64,000 bases of DNA from Yersinia massiliensis (GTDB taxonomy: Bacteria > Pseudomonadota > Gammaproteobacteria > Enterobacterales > Enterobacteriaceae). Of the stretch, positions 45,714 to 54,057 are shown one piece after another (the first letter of the stretch is position 1; each line of letters starts with the position of its first letter). The stretch is taken from contig NZ_CP028487.1 of NCBI RefSeq assembly GCF_003048255.1, positions 2,108,001 to 2,172,000 of the forward strand, given 5' to 3'. Below the pieces are notes generated by a model. The model saw only the letters and a program-made list of their open reading frames with translations, was not told where the DNA came from and searched no databases. Position numbers and translations under genes: made by a program.

Positions 45714-46373
45714 TTACGACAGATAATGGTTCAGTGTATGGCGCATATCTGGCGTCAAATCAGTGATTGAAGCTAACATCCATCGCAGGTAGTCCGGATC
45801 TTGTCGGGCTATCTGCTCAATACTTTTCCCGCGATACTTGCCGAATTTAAAGGTCTGCAACAACAAGGGTTGCTGCGTTATCTCGACCATTTGCTCAGCG
45901 TTCCAACCTGAGTCCTTCATAATGCGCTGCAACAATGCCGCAGTGACGTAGCAGTCATATAACGCGCGATGAGGGTACAGTCCATCAGGCGGTGAAACAT
46001 TCAGGCGTAAGGCATAACGTAGATATTGATTACTGTACTTAATATCAGGGTAAAGCATACGTGCCAGCTTGAACGTACAAATCCATTGGCCGCCCATCTC
46101 AGGCAGAACACCTCTGTCAAAAGGGGCGTTATGCGCAACATAATAAGGACTACCCTGATATTTTTGAATGGCGACAGCGATTCTTGGTTTACCCTCGACC
46201 ATTTCTTCAGTGATATGGTGAATCACCATGGCGTCAATACTGATTGGTCTGTCCGGGCTGACCAGGTCACTCATCGGGTTACTCAGTTGTCCATCCACTA
46301 TATCTATTGAAGCAACCTCGACAATCCCACCGTCTAAACCACAAGTTTCAGTATCGATGACACGAAAATACAT
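45714..46373 (-). CDS. exoX: Exodeoxyribonuclease X
   Basis: A 219-residue 3'-5' DNA exonuclease of the DnaQ (DEDD) family, with roles in mismatch repair and recombination. The start at 46373 (MYFRVIDTETCGL) has an AAGGAG site and fits E. coli ExoX. The upstream codon at 46403 does not. Catalytic motifs: Exo I DTETCG, Exo II HNAPFDRGVL, Exo III HRALYDCYVTAALL. The C-terminal FKFGKYRGKSIEQIA is a small extra domain shared with E. coli. Confidence 0.95.
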   Translation of the reverse strand: MYFRVIDTETCGLDGGIVEVASIDIVDGQLSNPMSDLVSPDRPISIDAMVIHHITEEMVEGKPRIAVAIQKYQGSPYYVAHNAPFDRGVLPEMGGQWICTFKLARMLYPDIKYSNQYLRYALRLNVSPPDGLYPHRALYDCYVTAALLQRIMKDSGWNAEQMVEITQQPLLLQTFKFGKYRGKSIEQIARQDPDYLRWMLASITDLTPDMRHTLNHYLS

Positions 46374-46406
46374 CCTTAATCTCCTTCGTTTCCATGATAA
46401 CAACCA

Positions 46407-46436
46407 ACAAAAAACCCGCCTTTCGGGGCGGGTTGG
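46407..46436 (-). terminator. Rho-independent terminator of the Lys-rich protein gene
   Basis: Read on the minus strand: AACCCGCC-CCGAAA-GGCGGGTT then TTTTTG. It lies 21 bp after the stop of the minus-strand gene at 46457 and before exoX. Confidence 0.85.
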
Positions 46437-46456
46437 CTAACGAGACGAAAATACCA

Positions 46457-46570
46457 TTATTCTGCGCTGGATGTTGATGACTTCTTAGCGCGTTTCTCAG
46501 CTTTTTTCTCAGCCGGTGTTTTTAGTGGTTTTTTCTTCGCGTTCTTTTTGCTGTCCATTCCCTTACTCAT
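46457..46570 (-). CDS. Very small lysine-rich protein, 37 residues
   Basis: The ATG at 46570 has an AGAGGC site and yields MSKGMDSKKNAKKKPLKTPA, followed by EKKAEKRAKKSSTSSAE. Over a third of residues are Lys or Arg and there is no hydrophobic core, so it is probably disordered and may bind nucleic acid or ribosomes (inference). A strong terminator follows. A longer frame to 46642 lacks a ribosome site. Confidence 0.7.
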   Translation of the reverse strand: MSKGMDSKKNAKKKPLKTPAEKKAEKRAKKSSTSSAE

Positions 46571-47848
<1,278 letters not shown>

Positions 47849-47861
47849 CCGCTTATTGATT

Positions 47862-47893
47862 TACGCCTGTAGTTTTACCTAACAGGCGTTTTA
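47862..47893. terminator. Terminator between pip and holE
   Basis: Stem ACGCCTGT / ACAGGCGT with TTTTAT after it on the plus strand, between convergent genes. Confidence 0.78.
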
Positions 47894-48127
47894 TCATGAC
47901 TTCATTTTAGGTTCATACGGCAAACGCGAGAACTTATTCGACTCGATTCGGTAATGGGCAAGCCGTTGTGAAAAGTACTCACACAGCTCTTCTGGTTGTT
48001 CGCGCGCGACCATTTCTGGAATAACAGGCATGTTGTAGCGTTCTTTAAATGCCACTCCTGACGCCGCTAAATCAACATTCATCTTGGCCATTTCTTCTCT
48101 AGAGAGCTCTGCCAGATTGTATCCCAT
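47894..48127 (-). CDS. holE: DNA polymerase III theta subunit
   Basis: A 77-residue protein matching E. coli HolE through [20 protein letters not shown] and SRLPYEPK. Theta binds the proofreading subunit epsilon in the Pol III core. The start at 48127 has an AGGAGA site 5 bases upstream. The longer frame to 48193 has none. Confidence 0.93.
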   Translation of the reverse strand: MGYNLAELSREEMAKMNVDLAASGVAFKERYNMPVIPEMVAREQPEELCEYFSQRLAHYRIESNKFSRLPYEPKMKS

Positions 48128-48520
48128 CGTATTCTCCTGCTTACTTGTTTTGACTATGGCGCAAAAGGTAATGCAGTCGGCGGGTGTTGGCAAGTAGCGA
48201 ATATAACGAAGTGAAATGTGATAATGGCATTCGACTCAGCGAGAATAATAATCATCTAACTTTTATTTTTATTATTTAATAAAAACTCCACTTAAATAAG
48301 AATCATTCTTTTTAGTATTTCAGTGTTAATGTAAATGATTCTTATAACAGTTAAGCTCATATGCTAGATTTATTAATCAAATTAAAAACAATGGCTTACA
48401 TTATTTTGTTCTTTTCGATAATAATAATGTGAATAGGGTGTTCTTATTTTGTTTTTATCTTGGCATAATACAAGCATCAATCGTTGCTTACCTGCATTAT
48501 AAAAAGAGAAGGGAATTATT
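48128..48520. promoter_or_regulatory. ftnA upstream region with Fur-like half sites
   Basis: About 390 AT-rich bases. A perfect 13-bp palindrome AAGAATCATTCTT lies at 48298-48310 and a related GTAAATGATTCTTATAAC at about 48330-48347. Several AAT/ATT half sites of Fur type are thus spread over 50 bp. In E. coli, ftnA is activated by Fur binding an extended upstream site that displaces H-NS, so this layout fits. Fur binding here is inference. Confidence 0.45.
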
Positions 48521-49030
48521 ATGTTGAAAACAGAAATGGCACAAAAGCTCAATGAGCAGCTGAATCTGGAATTTTACTCTGCGAATCTATATCTACAAAT
48601 GAGTGCTTGGTGCAGCGATAAAGGCTTTGAAGGCGCGGCAGCATTTCTAAAAGAGCATTCTCAGGAAGAGATGCAGCACATGCAGCGTTTATTTGAGTAC
48701 CTCAGCGGAACCGGCTCTATGCCTGTTTTAGGTACCATCAGTGCGCCGCCAATCGATTTTGCTTCATTGGCTGATGTCTTTAAATTGACCTACGAACATG
48801 AACAATTAATTACCACTCAAATCAATGAGCTTGCCCATGTCGCAATGACCACTCACGACTATTCAACTTTCAACTTCCTGCAATGGTATGTTGCTGAACA
48901 GCATGAAGAAGAAAAATTGTTCAAATCAATCTTGGATAAATTGGCTCTGGTTGGTAATAGTGGCAATTCATTGTTCTTCGTCGATAAAGACTTAAAAACA
49001 ATGGCCGCCCAAAGCCATCCACAGGCTTAA
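48521..49030 (+). CDS. ftnA: Ferritin FtnA
   Basis: A 169-residue non-haem ferritin that stores iron as a 24-mer. Ferroxidase residues are visible in [17 protein letters not shown] (Glu17 region), [12 protein letters not shown] (Glu/His) and [12 protein letters not shown] (Glu/Gln). The AGAAGGGA site supports the start. The length is close to the E. coli protein (165). Confidence 0.95.
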   Translation: MLKTEMAQKLNEQLNLEFYSANLYLQMSAWCSDKGFEGAAAFLKEHSQEEMQHMQRLFEYLSGTGSMPVLGTISAPPIDFASLADVFKLTYEHEQLITTQINELAHVAMTTHDYSTFNFLQWYVAEQHEEEKLFKSILDKLALVGNSGNSLFFVDKDLKTMAAQSHPQA

Positions 49031-49423
49031 TTTCAGCGATTAGTATGGATTTGTGAGACATTCGCTGCAGCAATTGGTTACCTTGAAGGAACAGGTTGCT
49101 GCGGTGCTTTGTTTAGCCCCGCAATGCTAGTGGTAATGACCCCCTCCCATCATATTGTTTTCTCGCCATTTACATATTGTTTACCTTTGGTTTCTCGACT
49201 TGCAATAACTAAATCGTTATCATTTGCATTAACGTCAAACGGGTGAGTTTAGTTATCGTTCAACTATTGGTGATATTTCAATCATCAATCAGAAACTGGC
49301 GTTTTCTTTTGTGTCCTACCTCACAGGTAGTGCAATTGACTGGATTTGATAGGGGTTTGCTCTGCCAATATAGGATATGGTTGGTAGCAGACTGATTATT
49401 CTCCCCATCGATAAAGGGATACC
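49031..49423. other. Gene-free interval between ftnA and yobA with a possible terminator
   Basis: Arms GCTGCAGCAA (49064-49073) and TTGCTGCGG (49096-49104), followed by TGCTTTGTTT, may end ftnA transcription. The rest should contain the yobA promoter. No CueR- or CusR-type box was recognised with confidence. Confidence 0.4.
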
Positions 49424-49810
49424 ATGTTTATTCGTAAAGTACGTTCTTCATGCCGCATGCTTTCGGCTCTTATCGTGCTATTTGTTGGGCTCTCTAGCCA
49501 ACAAGCTCTTGCTCATGCACATTTAAAGATTGAATCTCCCGCCGCGGATACGACCATCGGCTCAGCCCCAGAAGCGCTGACGTTAGGGTTCTCGGAAGGA
49601 ATAGAGTTGAATTTCAGTGGTGTAAAAGTCACCGGGCCAGATAATAGTGTCGTGAAAACAGGGGCACTGAAATTGGACCCAGCTAACAACACACAATTGA
49701 TACTGCCTATCGATCACGCATTGACTGCGGGTAAATACAATGTTTCATGGCATGTAGTTTCGGTTGACGGCCATAAAACAAAAGGCACCTACAGTTTCAC
49801 TGTGAAATAA
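49424..49810 (+). CDS. yobA: CopC-type periplasmic copper-binding protein YobA
   Basis: A 128-residue precursor whose signal peptide ends ALA, leaving HAHLKIESPA as mature N-terminus. The N-terminal His, together with the Asp-His of VVSVDGHKTKGTYSF, forms the family's Cu(II) site. There is no Met-rich Cu(I) loop. The beta-barrel CopC fold covers the whole mature chain. The stop lies one base from the start of yebZ, so the two are cotranscribed. Confidence 0.92.
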   Translation: MFIRKVRSSCRMLSALIVLFVGLSSQQALAHAHLKIESPAADTTIGSAPEALTLGFSEGIELNFSGVKVTGPDNSVVKTGALKLDPANNTQLILPIDHALTAGKYNVSWHVVSVDGHKTKGTYSFTVK

Positions 49811-49811
49811 T

Positions 49812-50696
49812 ATGTCTCTAGCGGCACTATTTATTCTTTGTCGCTTCCTGCATTTTATGGCGGTGATGCTGATGTTTGGCATCAGTCTATTCACCGCTGT
49901 TCTCGCATCAGGTTCATTCTCTTCGATACTCACAAAACGCCTGTCACCTCTGCTAATTATCAGTACAACGCTTGCCTTTATCTCTGCTGTGGGTCTGCTC
50001 GCCATTCAAGCTGGCATGATGGGGGATGGCTGGGCTGATACTTATCGACTGTCAGTGTGGTGGTCGGTGTTGGGGACACGCTTTGGTCAAGTGTGGCAAT
50101 GGCATCTAGCGTTATCGGTTCTGAGCATGGGGATAATCTTCCTTGGGCCAACTCGTACTGCATTTCGGATGATGGCTGGTTGCTCGGCATTGTTATTAGC
50201 CAGTTTGGCATTCACAGGGCATGCCGCAATGCACGATGGTCTATTGGGCTGGATTCATCAGACGAATCAGGTCATACATCTAATCAGTGCGGGTTACTGG
50301 GTAGGATGCCTTCCTCCATTGCTTATCTGCCTAGCTTATACCCGCAATCAAATGGTTAAACGCGAAGCCACCTCTGTCTTAATCCGGTTTTCAAGTTGGG
50401 GGCATTTGTCCGTTGCATTGGTATTGGCGACGGGCGTCATTAACAGCTTAATTATGTTGCGCGATACTCAGCTTGAGCTGACATCCAGCTATCAGATACT
50501 GTTGTTCAGCAAAGTGGTATTGGTTATGTTGATGATTTTCATTGCCCTGATTAATCGTTATCGGATTGTCCCTATGCTAAGGAAACTTCCTGCAAAAGCA
50601 CATTATTGGCTGGTGATAAACAGCTGTACTGAAATCTTGCTTGGTGCAGCTGTGTTACTGCTGGTCAGCCTGTTTGCGACCATGGCACCGGTCTAG
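49812..50696 (+). CDS. yebZ: CopD-type inner-membrane protein YebZ
   Basis: A 294-residue membrane protein with about eight helices of the copper resistance D family. Conserved histidines in RFLHFMAVMLMFG, FTGHAAMHDG and QTNQVIHLISAGYWVG are placed as in CopD. It may move copper together with YobA. It is one base from yobA and about 100 bp ahead of yebY, in the same order as in E. coli. Confidence 0.92.
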   Translation: MSLAALFILCRFLHFMAVMLMFGISLFTAVLASGSFSSILTKRLSPLLIISTTLAFISAVGLLAIQAGMMGDGWADTYRLSVWWSVLGTRFGQVWQWHLALSVLSMGIIFLGPTRTAFRMMAGCSALLLASLAFTGHAAMHDGLLGWIHQTNQVIHLISAGYWVGCLPPLLICLAYTRNQMVKREATSVLIRFSSWGHLSVALVLATGVINSLIMLRDTQLELTSSYQILLFSKVVLVMLMIFIALINRYRIVPMLRKLPAKAHYWLVINSCTEILLGAAVLLLVSLFATMAPV

Positions 50697-50793
50697 TCTG
50701 GGAAATAGAGGCGACATATATCGCTCTGTGCTTGCATCTGCGGCTGAGTATGCGAGAAAATCAATGCTATGAATGGTTTGAGGGTGATTAAAA

Positions 50794-51135
50794 ATGAAGG
50801 GTTCTGTGTTGGCGTTAACCTTACTGATGCTATCAGTTAATGCTTTTGCTGCTGGGAAAATTATCACTGTCAGTAAGTTTGAATTTGGAAAGCAATGGGC
50901 GTTTACCCGAGAAGAAGTCATGTTGGAATGCCGCGCAGGTGATGCATTATTTGTGATTAACCCAAGTACGTTAACGCAATATCCGCTAAATGATATTGCG
51001 ACCGAGCAAATGAAAGCAGGGCATGTTTTGGCGAAACCATTAGATGTATTGCTGCTTGATGACAGTGCAAATCCAAGTCAAAAGATGAGTTTAGAGCCCT
51101 TTGTTCAGCGTGCTATGACGTTATGCCAAAAGTAA
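50794..51135 (+). CDS. yebY: YebY family periplasmic protein (DUF2511)
   Basis: A 113-residue exported protein, signal peptide ending AFAA (about residue 21). The mature part with [20 protein letters not shown] and [15 protein letters not shown] is nearly the E. coli YebY sequence. Two cysteines (ECRAG, LCQK) probably form a disulfide. Third gene of the yobA-yebZ-yebY copper cluster. Its role is unknown. Confidence 0.9.
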   Translation: MKGSVLALTLLMLSVNAFAAGKIITVSKFEFGKQWAFTREEVMLECRAGDALFVINPSTLTQYPLNDIATEQMKAGHVLAKPLDVLLLDDSANPSQKMSLEPFVQRAMTLCQK

Positions 51136-51300
51136 TGTGACCTTTTTTATTGGCATTGGTGAGTGTTAATTCATATCAAACAATTGGTTATGTAGTACTT
51201 CTCCAGCGCAGATGCTTATAATGCAAATTAATTTACAACCGTAATTAATTACTTTTGCAATCAACTTGGCGAAAAGCATGCGCTCGACTACGCTTAAAGG

Positions 51301-51404
51301 GTACGGCTGAGTAAGCCTACGTTAATGCCAACTTTTAGCGCACGGCTCTCTCCCAAGAGCCATTTCCCTAGACCGAATATAGGAATCGTATTCGGTCTTT
51401 TTTT
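51301..51404 (+). ncRNA. sdsR: SdsR (RyeB) small RNA
   Basis: The segment TTAATGCCAACTTTTAGCGC, followed by CACGGCTCTCTCCCAAGAGCC and GACCGAATATAGGAATCGTATTCGGTC then TTTTTTT, is nearly identical to E. coli SdsR, an abundant RpoS-dependent Hfq RNA that represses ompD, mutS and others. The 5' part differs more (GTACGGCTGAGTAAGCC). A CTACGCTTAA element at about 51287 resembles the sigma-S -10. Its place downstream of yebY is the E. coli place. The start base is estimated. Confidence 0.92.
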
Positions 51405-51469
51405 AACTAATTTATTTTATTGGTGTTTTTATTTTCCTCCCGAAATCTCCCCGAAATCCTATACTCGGC

Positions 51470-51694
51470 CTAAATCTCAACCCACTCATTTTTACGTGAA
51501 TCCAGGTACACATTCGTCATTTTCATCGATTTGTGTCCAAGCAATTTCTGTGCAAATTCCTTACTGTATTCTGCCTCATAAAGCCGCGATGCCAGACTGC
51601 GGATCTCGTGAAAGCTGGGAGGGGATACTTCATAAACCAGATCTGTTGCTTTCAATGTTTTGGTGGTCGGGAGATTACTGTTAGATACTGTCAT
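51470..51694 (-). pseudogene. C-terminal remnant of a lambda-type phage integrase
   Basis: About 74 codons. The second half reads PPSFHEIRSLASRLY and FAQKLLGHKSMKMTNVYLDS, the C-terminal catalytic part of tyrosine recombinases (H-x-x-R, the second His in LLGHKS, and the nucleophile Tyr in NVYLDSR). The N-terminal arm and core-binding domains are missing, so it cannot be functional. The ATG at 51694 leads into unrelated-looking residues. It points towards sdsR and ends 66 bp from its terminator, as an integrase next to an attachment site would. Confidence 0.85.
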
Positions 51695-51749
51695 TAAAAT
51701 TATTCATAACCCCCCGACCGCTTATTAAGGGCGCGGCAGGTATAACTCT

Positions 51750-52151
51750 TCAGTTCTGCATGTTCTGGTAGAGGTCCCAACGGTTGCCGTAGAGATCTTC
51801 AAACACAACCACTGTTCCGTAGTCCTCTTCGCGCGGCTCTTCGCAGAAATTAACTCCTTTTGTCTTCATCGAATTGTAATCTCGCCAGAAATCATCTGTC
51901 TGCAGGAATAGGAACACCCTACCGCCGCACTGGTTGCCAATAAAGTTTTCTTGTCTCTCGTTTGAGGCGCGTGCGAGTAGAATGTTACAGTCGCTTTCCG
52001 GATTCGGTGTAACCACCACCCAGCGTTTCTCAGGCTGCGGCGTATCCTCAACAAGAGTAAAACCCAGCTTGTCCGTGTAATACTCAATAGCGCAGTCATA
52101 GTCGTCAACCACTACAGCCACATATCCCAGGCACCGCTTCTGCGTTCTCAT
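51750..52151 (-). CDS. VOC (glyoxalase-fold) protein
   Basis: A 133-residue protein started at the ATG at 52151, which has a GGAG site. It shows one vicinal-oxygen-chelate module pair: VAVVVDDYDCAIEYYTDKLG in the first and VVVFEDLYGNRWDLYQ in the second, where the final Glu/Asp-type metal ligand is not obvious. Such proteins include glyoxalase I, dioxygenases and antibiotic-binding proteins. The specific activity is open. It lies between the integrase remnant and the structured RNA modules. Confidence 0.82.
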   Translation of the reverse strand: MRTQKRCLGYVAVVVDDYDCAIEYYTDKLGFTLVEDTPQPEKRWVVVTPNPESDCNILLARASNERQENFIGNQCGGRVFLFLQTDDFWRDYNSMKTKGVNFCEEPREEDYGTVVVFEDLYGNRWDLYQNMQN

Positions 52152-52347
52152 TTTCTGCTCCGTTAGGTTTAAGGTGTCGCTGACCGGATACTCTTTTATC
52201 ATAAAAGAATTTCAGTTTACTGTTTGATGGGGAGTTAAAGTACCGAATCCGCTGTCGGCTCGGCGCTAACTGTCAGATCTGATTAAATTCAGGGGACAAA
52301 GAATGTCACAGTTAGTACGAATTAATACAAAAACACATCATAGGCTA

Positions 52348-52449
52348 TTCGTGACGAGTTTTACCTATTATTGAGTTAAGAATAGTTACGTTGTCACGAA
52401 GATTGCATAATCATCAAAATCTCGCCATTAAGCGGCGGTTTTCCGTTTT
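52348..52449 (+). ncRNA. Candidate structured RNA, module 1
   Basis: Outer arms TTCGTGAC (52348-52355) and GTCACGAA (52393-52400) enclose inner arms CTATT and AATAG. About 20 bases later CGCC-ATTAAGC-GGCG is followed by GTTTTCCGTTTT, a terminator-like end. The spacer contains GATTGCATAATC, nearly the same as in module 2. No protein frame explains it. No promoter was verified. Confidence 0.4.
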
Positions 52450-52519
52450 GTGAGCTATGACAATTATAAAGCTTGTCATGTTTAACATTTGTTTATATTA
52501 ACAATGTAAATTATGCGTC

Positions 52520-52627
52520 GCTGTGATAGTTACCTTGGTGCAAGGATTGCATTATCGTTGGTACGGTTACAAGGTCAGCTATCACAGCACCAACTCAAAG
52601 CCTCAGTTAATCGCTGGGGCTTTTTTA
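52520..52627 (+). ncRNA. Candidate structured RNA, module 2
   Basis: Perfect 10-bp arms GCTGTGATAG (52520-52529) and CTATCACAGC (52579-52588), continued inside by ACCTTG / CAAGGT. Then AGCCTCAG-TTAATC-GCTGGGGCT runs into six T, a good Rho-independent terminator. The loop holds GATTGCATTATC, 11 of 12 bases shared with module 1. A 51-codon frame (52513-52668, MRRCDSYLGARIALSLVRLQ) overlaps it and is an alternative explanation. Confidence 0.5.
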
Positions 52628-52978
52628 CATGCGAGATTATCCTCTATGTAGAATTAGCGGATAGATAGTGAAACTACATTCGCATGAGTACTGAAAGAAC
52701 CTCATTCTAGCCACTCTCTGAGGCGTGGATGAGGCAGTATCTATGTTTTTTTATCAGTTGATAAAAATCAACAAGTTCATCAAGCTTAAATGGTCTGAGA
52801 ATAAGCCGTGGTGTCTCTAAGTATGCTAGCTTTGAAACGTGCACTGCGGATCTGTAAAGATCGGCTCGGTGAGGTTATTAGTTGGCGGCAGAATGCGGGA
52901 AAAAAATAATTGCAGATTGAGAGCCGTTTTCACAACGGCTCCCTATAGATATAAAAACTTAAGAAAGCTAACCGATAT

Positions 52979-53299
52979 TTATACGCATTGGAAAGTCAGG
53001 CGAGCAACGCCATTAACGAGTAAATGAGTATCTATATCAGTTTTCACTTCTTTCATGGTCTTATTTTGTACCCGACAAAAATCTGACGCTTTTTTGCTGG
53101 CTGTACCAGTAGCACCATGAATCCGACCTGCTGCAGGTGCGGCTTCAACTTCTGTGAAGTAGTTTCCGTTATCTAGCTTTTTGATATCCGACTGATATGT
53201 CAAACCCAAACCTTGAAACTGTGTTTTGTCATTTTTTACTGCACATCCACTTAAAGTGACACTAAATATAACGGTTGCTGCAATGATTGAAATTTTCAA
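52979..53299 (-). CDS. Small lipoprotein of unknown function
   Basis: A 106-residue protein with a lipobox, VTLSGCAVKN (Cys19), so it should be lipidated and placed in the outer or inner membrane. The mature part has AAPAAGRIHGATGTASKKA and one further cysteine pair (DFCRVQNK, FQCV). No known domain was recognised. The start is followed by a standard signal. A hairpin lies after the gene. Confidence 0.75.
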   Translation of the reverse strand: MKISIIAATVIFSVTLSGCAVKNDKTQFQGLGLTYQSDIKKLDNGNYFTEVEAAPAAGRIHGATGTASKKASDFCRVQNKTMKEVKTDIDTHLLVNGVARLTFQCV

Positions 53300-54057
53300 A
53301 TGAAAGTAATCCTTTATGTGTTTAGCTGGTCATTATTTTACAAGAAGTGGTGAAACAGTAATTAAACAATGATAGCTTTCTGTTTATATTAATCTTATCT
53401 TATTGAGTTTTATTGTTTTTTACATATTAAGGTTTCGCTAATCAGTAGCATTGAGTTTTTTTTATCTATTAGCGTAGAGTCTATCTCGGTTGTAAGCAGC
53501 ATAATCCTAGAGTCCAAGCATCTGGATATAAGATAGCCACTACCATGACCGCGCTCAGTTATCACAGATGGCATTCCTTATGGATGCATGGGAGGTGGTC
53601 AACCCGTGACAGACATTTGTATTTGCCAAAACACTTGCGCTTGAAACTGCTTGTACACCGCGTAAACAAATGCAACTCAATGGGTATGGCCAAAGATGGT
53701 TTACCTACCAATACAACTCATAAAATAAAGATGAATAATATATTCATGAGAAGTCATCTTAAGTTGGGATATTTCCTACAAATAAAAAGATGCAACTTAT
53801 ATTAATCCTAAGAAGGTTGGTTTATTGTGCGTAAATAGCAAATTAAGCACGTGTTATCATGATGATTAGCATATGGATTTTTTGGACTTTAATTATTTAA
53901 TATATGTTAATTTTAAGTTTGTTTTTTATTAAAAGTATTATCACAGAACTACATCTAAATTAATTTATCGACGGAATACTATGTAAATTACCGCCGAACC
54001 TTCTTATTTCACCAGTGTAATTTGAATCAAGTGATTATTATCAGAGGCTTTTTAGAT
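53300..54057. other. AT-rich upstream region of the autotransporter with a transposase scar
   Basis: About 760 bases. The middle holds a decayed IS fragment (53610-53723), listed separately. An 86-codon frame starting at 53545 reads through the scar in another frame and is not considered a gene. The last 230 bases are very AT-rich and should carry the autotransporter promoter. Confidence 0.5.
53610..53723 (+). pseudogene. Decayed fragment of an IS3-family transposase (OrfB)
   Basis: In this frame the residues VFAKTLALETACTPRKQMQ, then LNGYG, line up with the IS2/IS3-type integrase-core stretch FAxxLGLxxxxTPxxSPQSNGMAE. A stop lies just before and another after, and upstream matches are lost, so only a scar remains. 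The alignment is by eye. Confidence 0.4.

Larger units (their letters stand above)
52152..52978. other. 827-bp region without a long gene, holding two structured RNA modules
   Basis: Between the VOC gene and the lipoprotein gene. It contains two hairpin-terminator modules listed separately, a further small palindrome ATGACAA / TTGTCAT (52458-52480), and a hairpin GAGCCGTT / AACGGCTC (52921-52942) that may end lipoprotein transcripts. Confidence 0.6.

Noticed and set aside
53545..53805. 86-codon frame before the autotransporter
   Set aside because: Reads the IS scar in another register, lacks a ribosome site and shows no domain.
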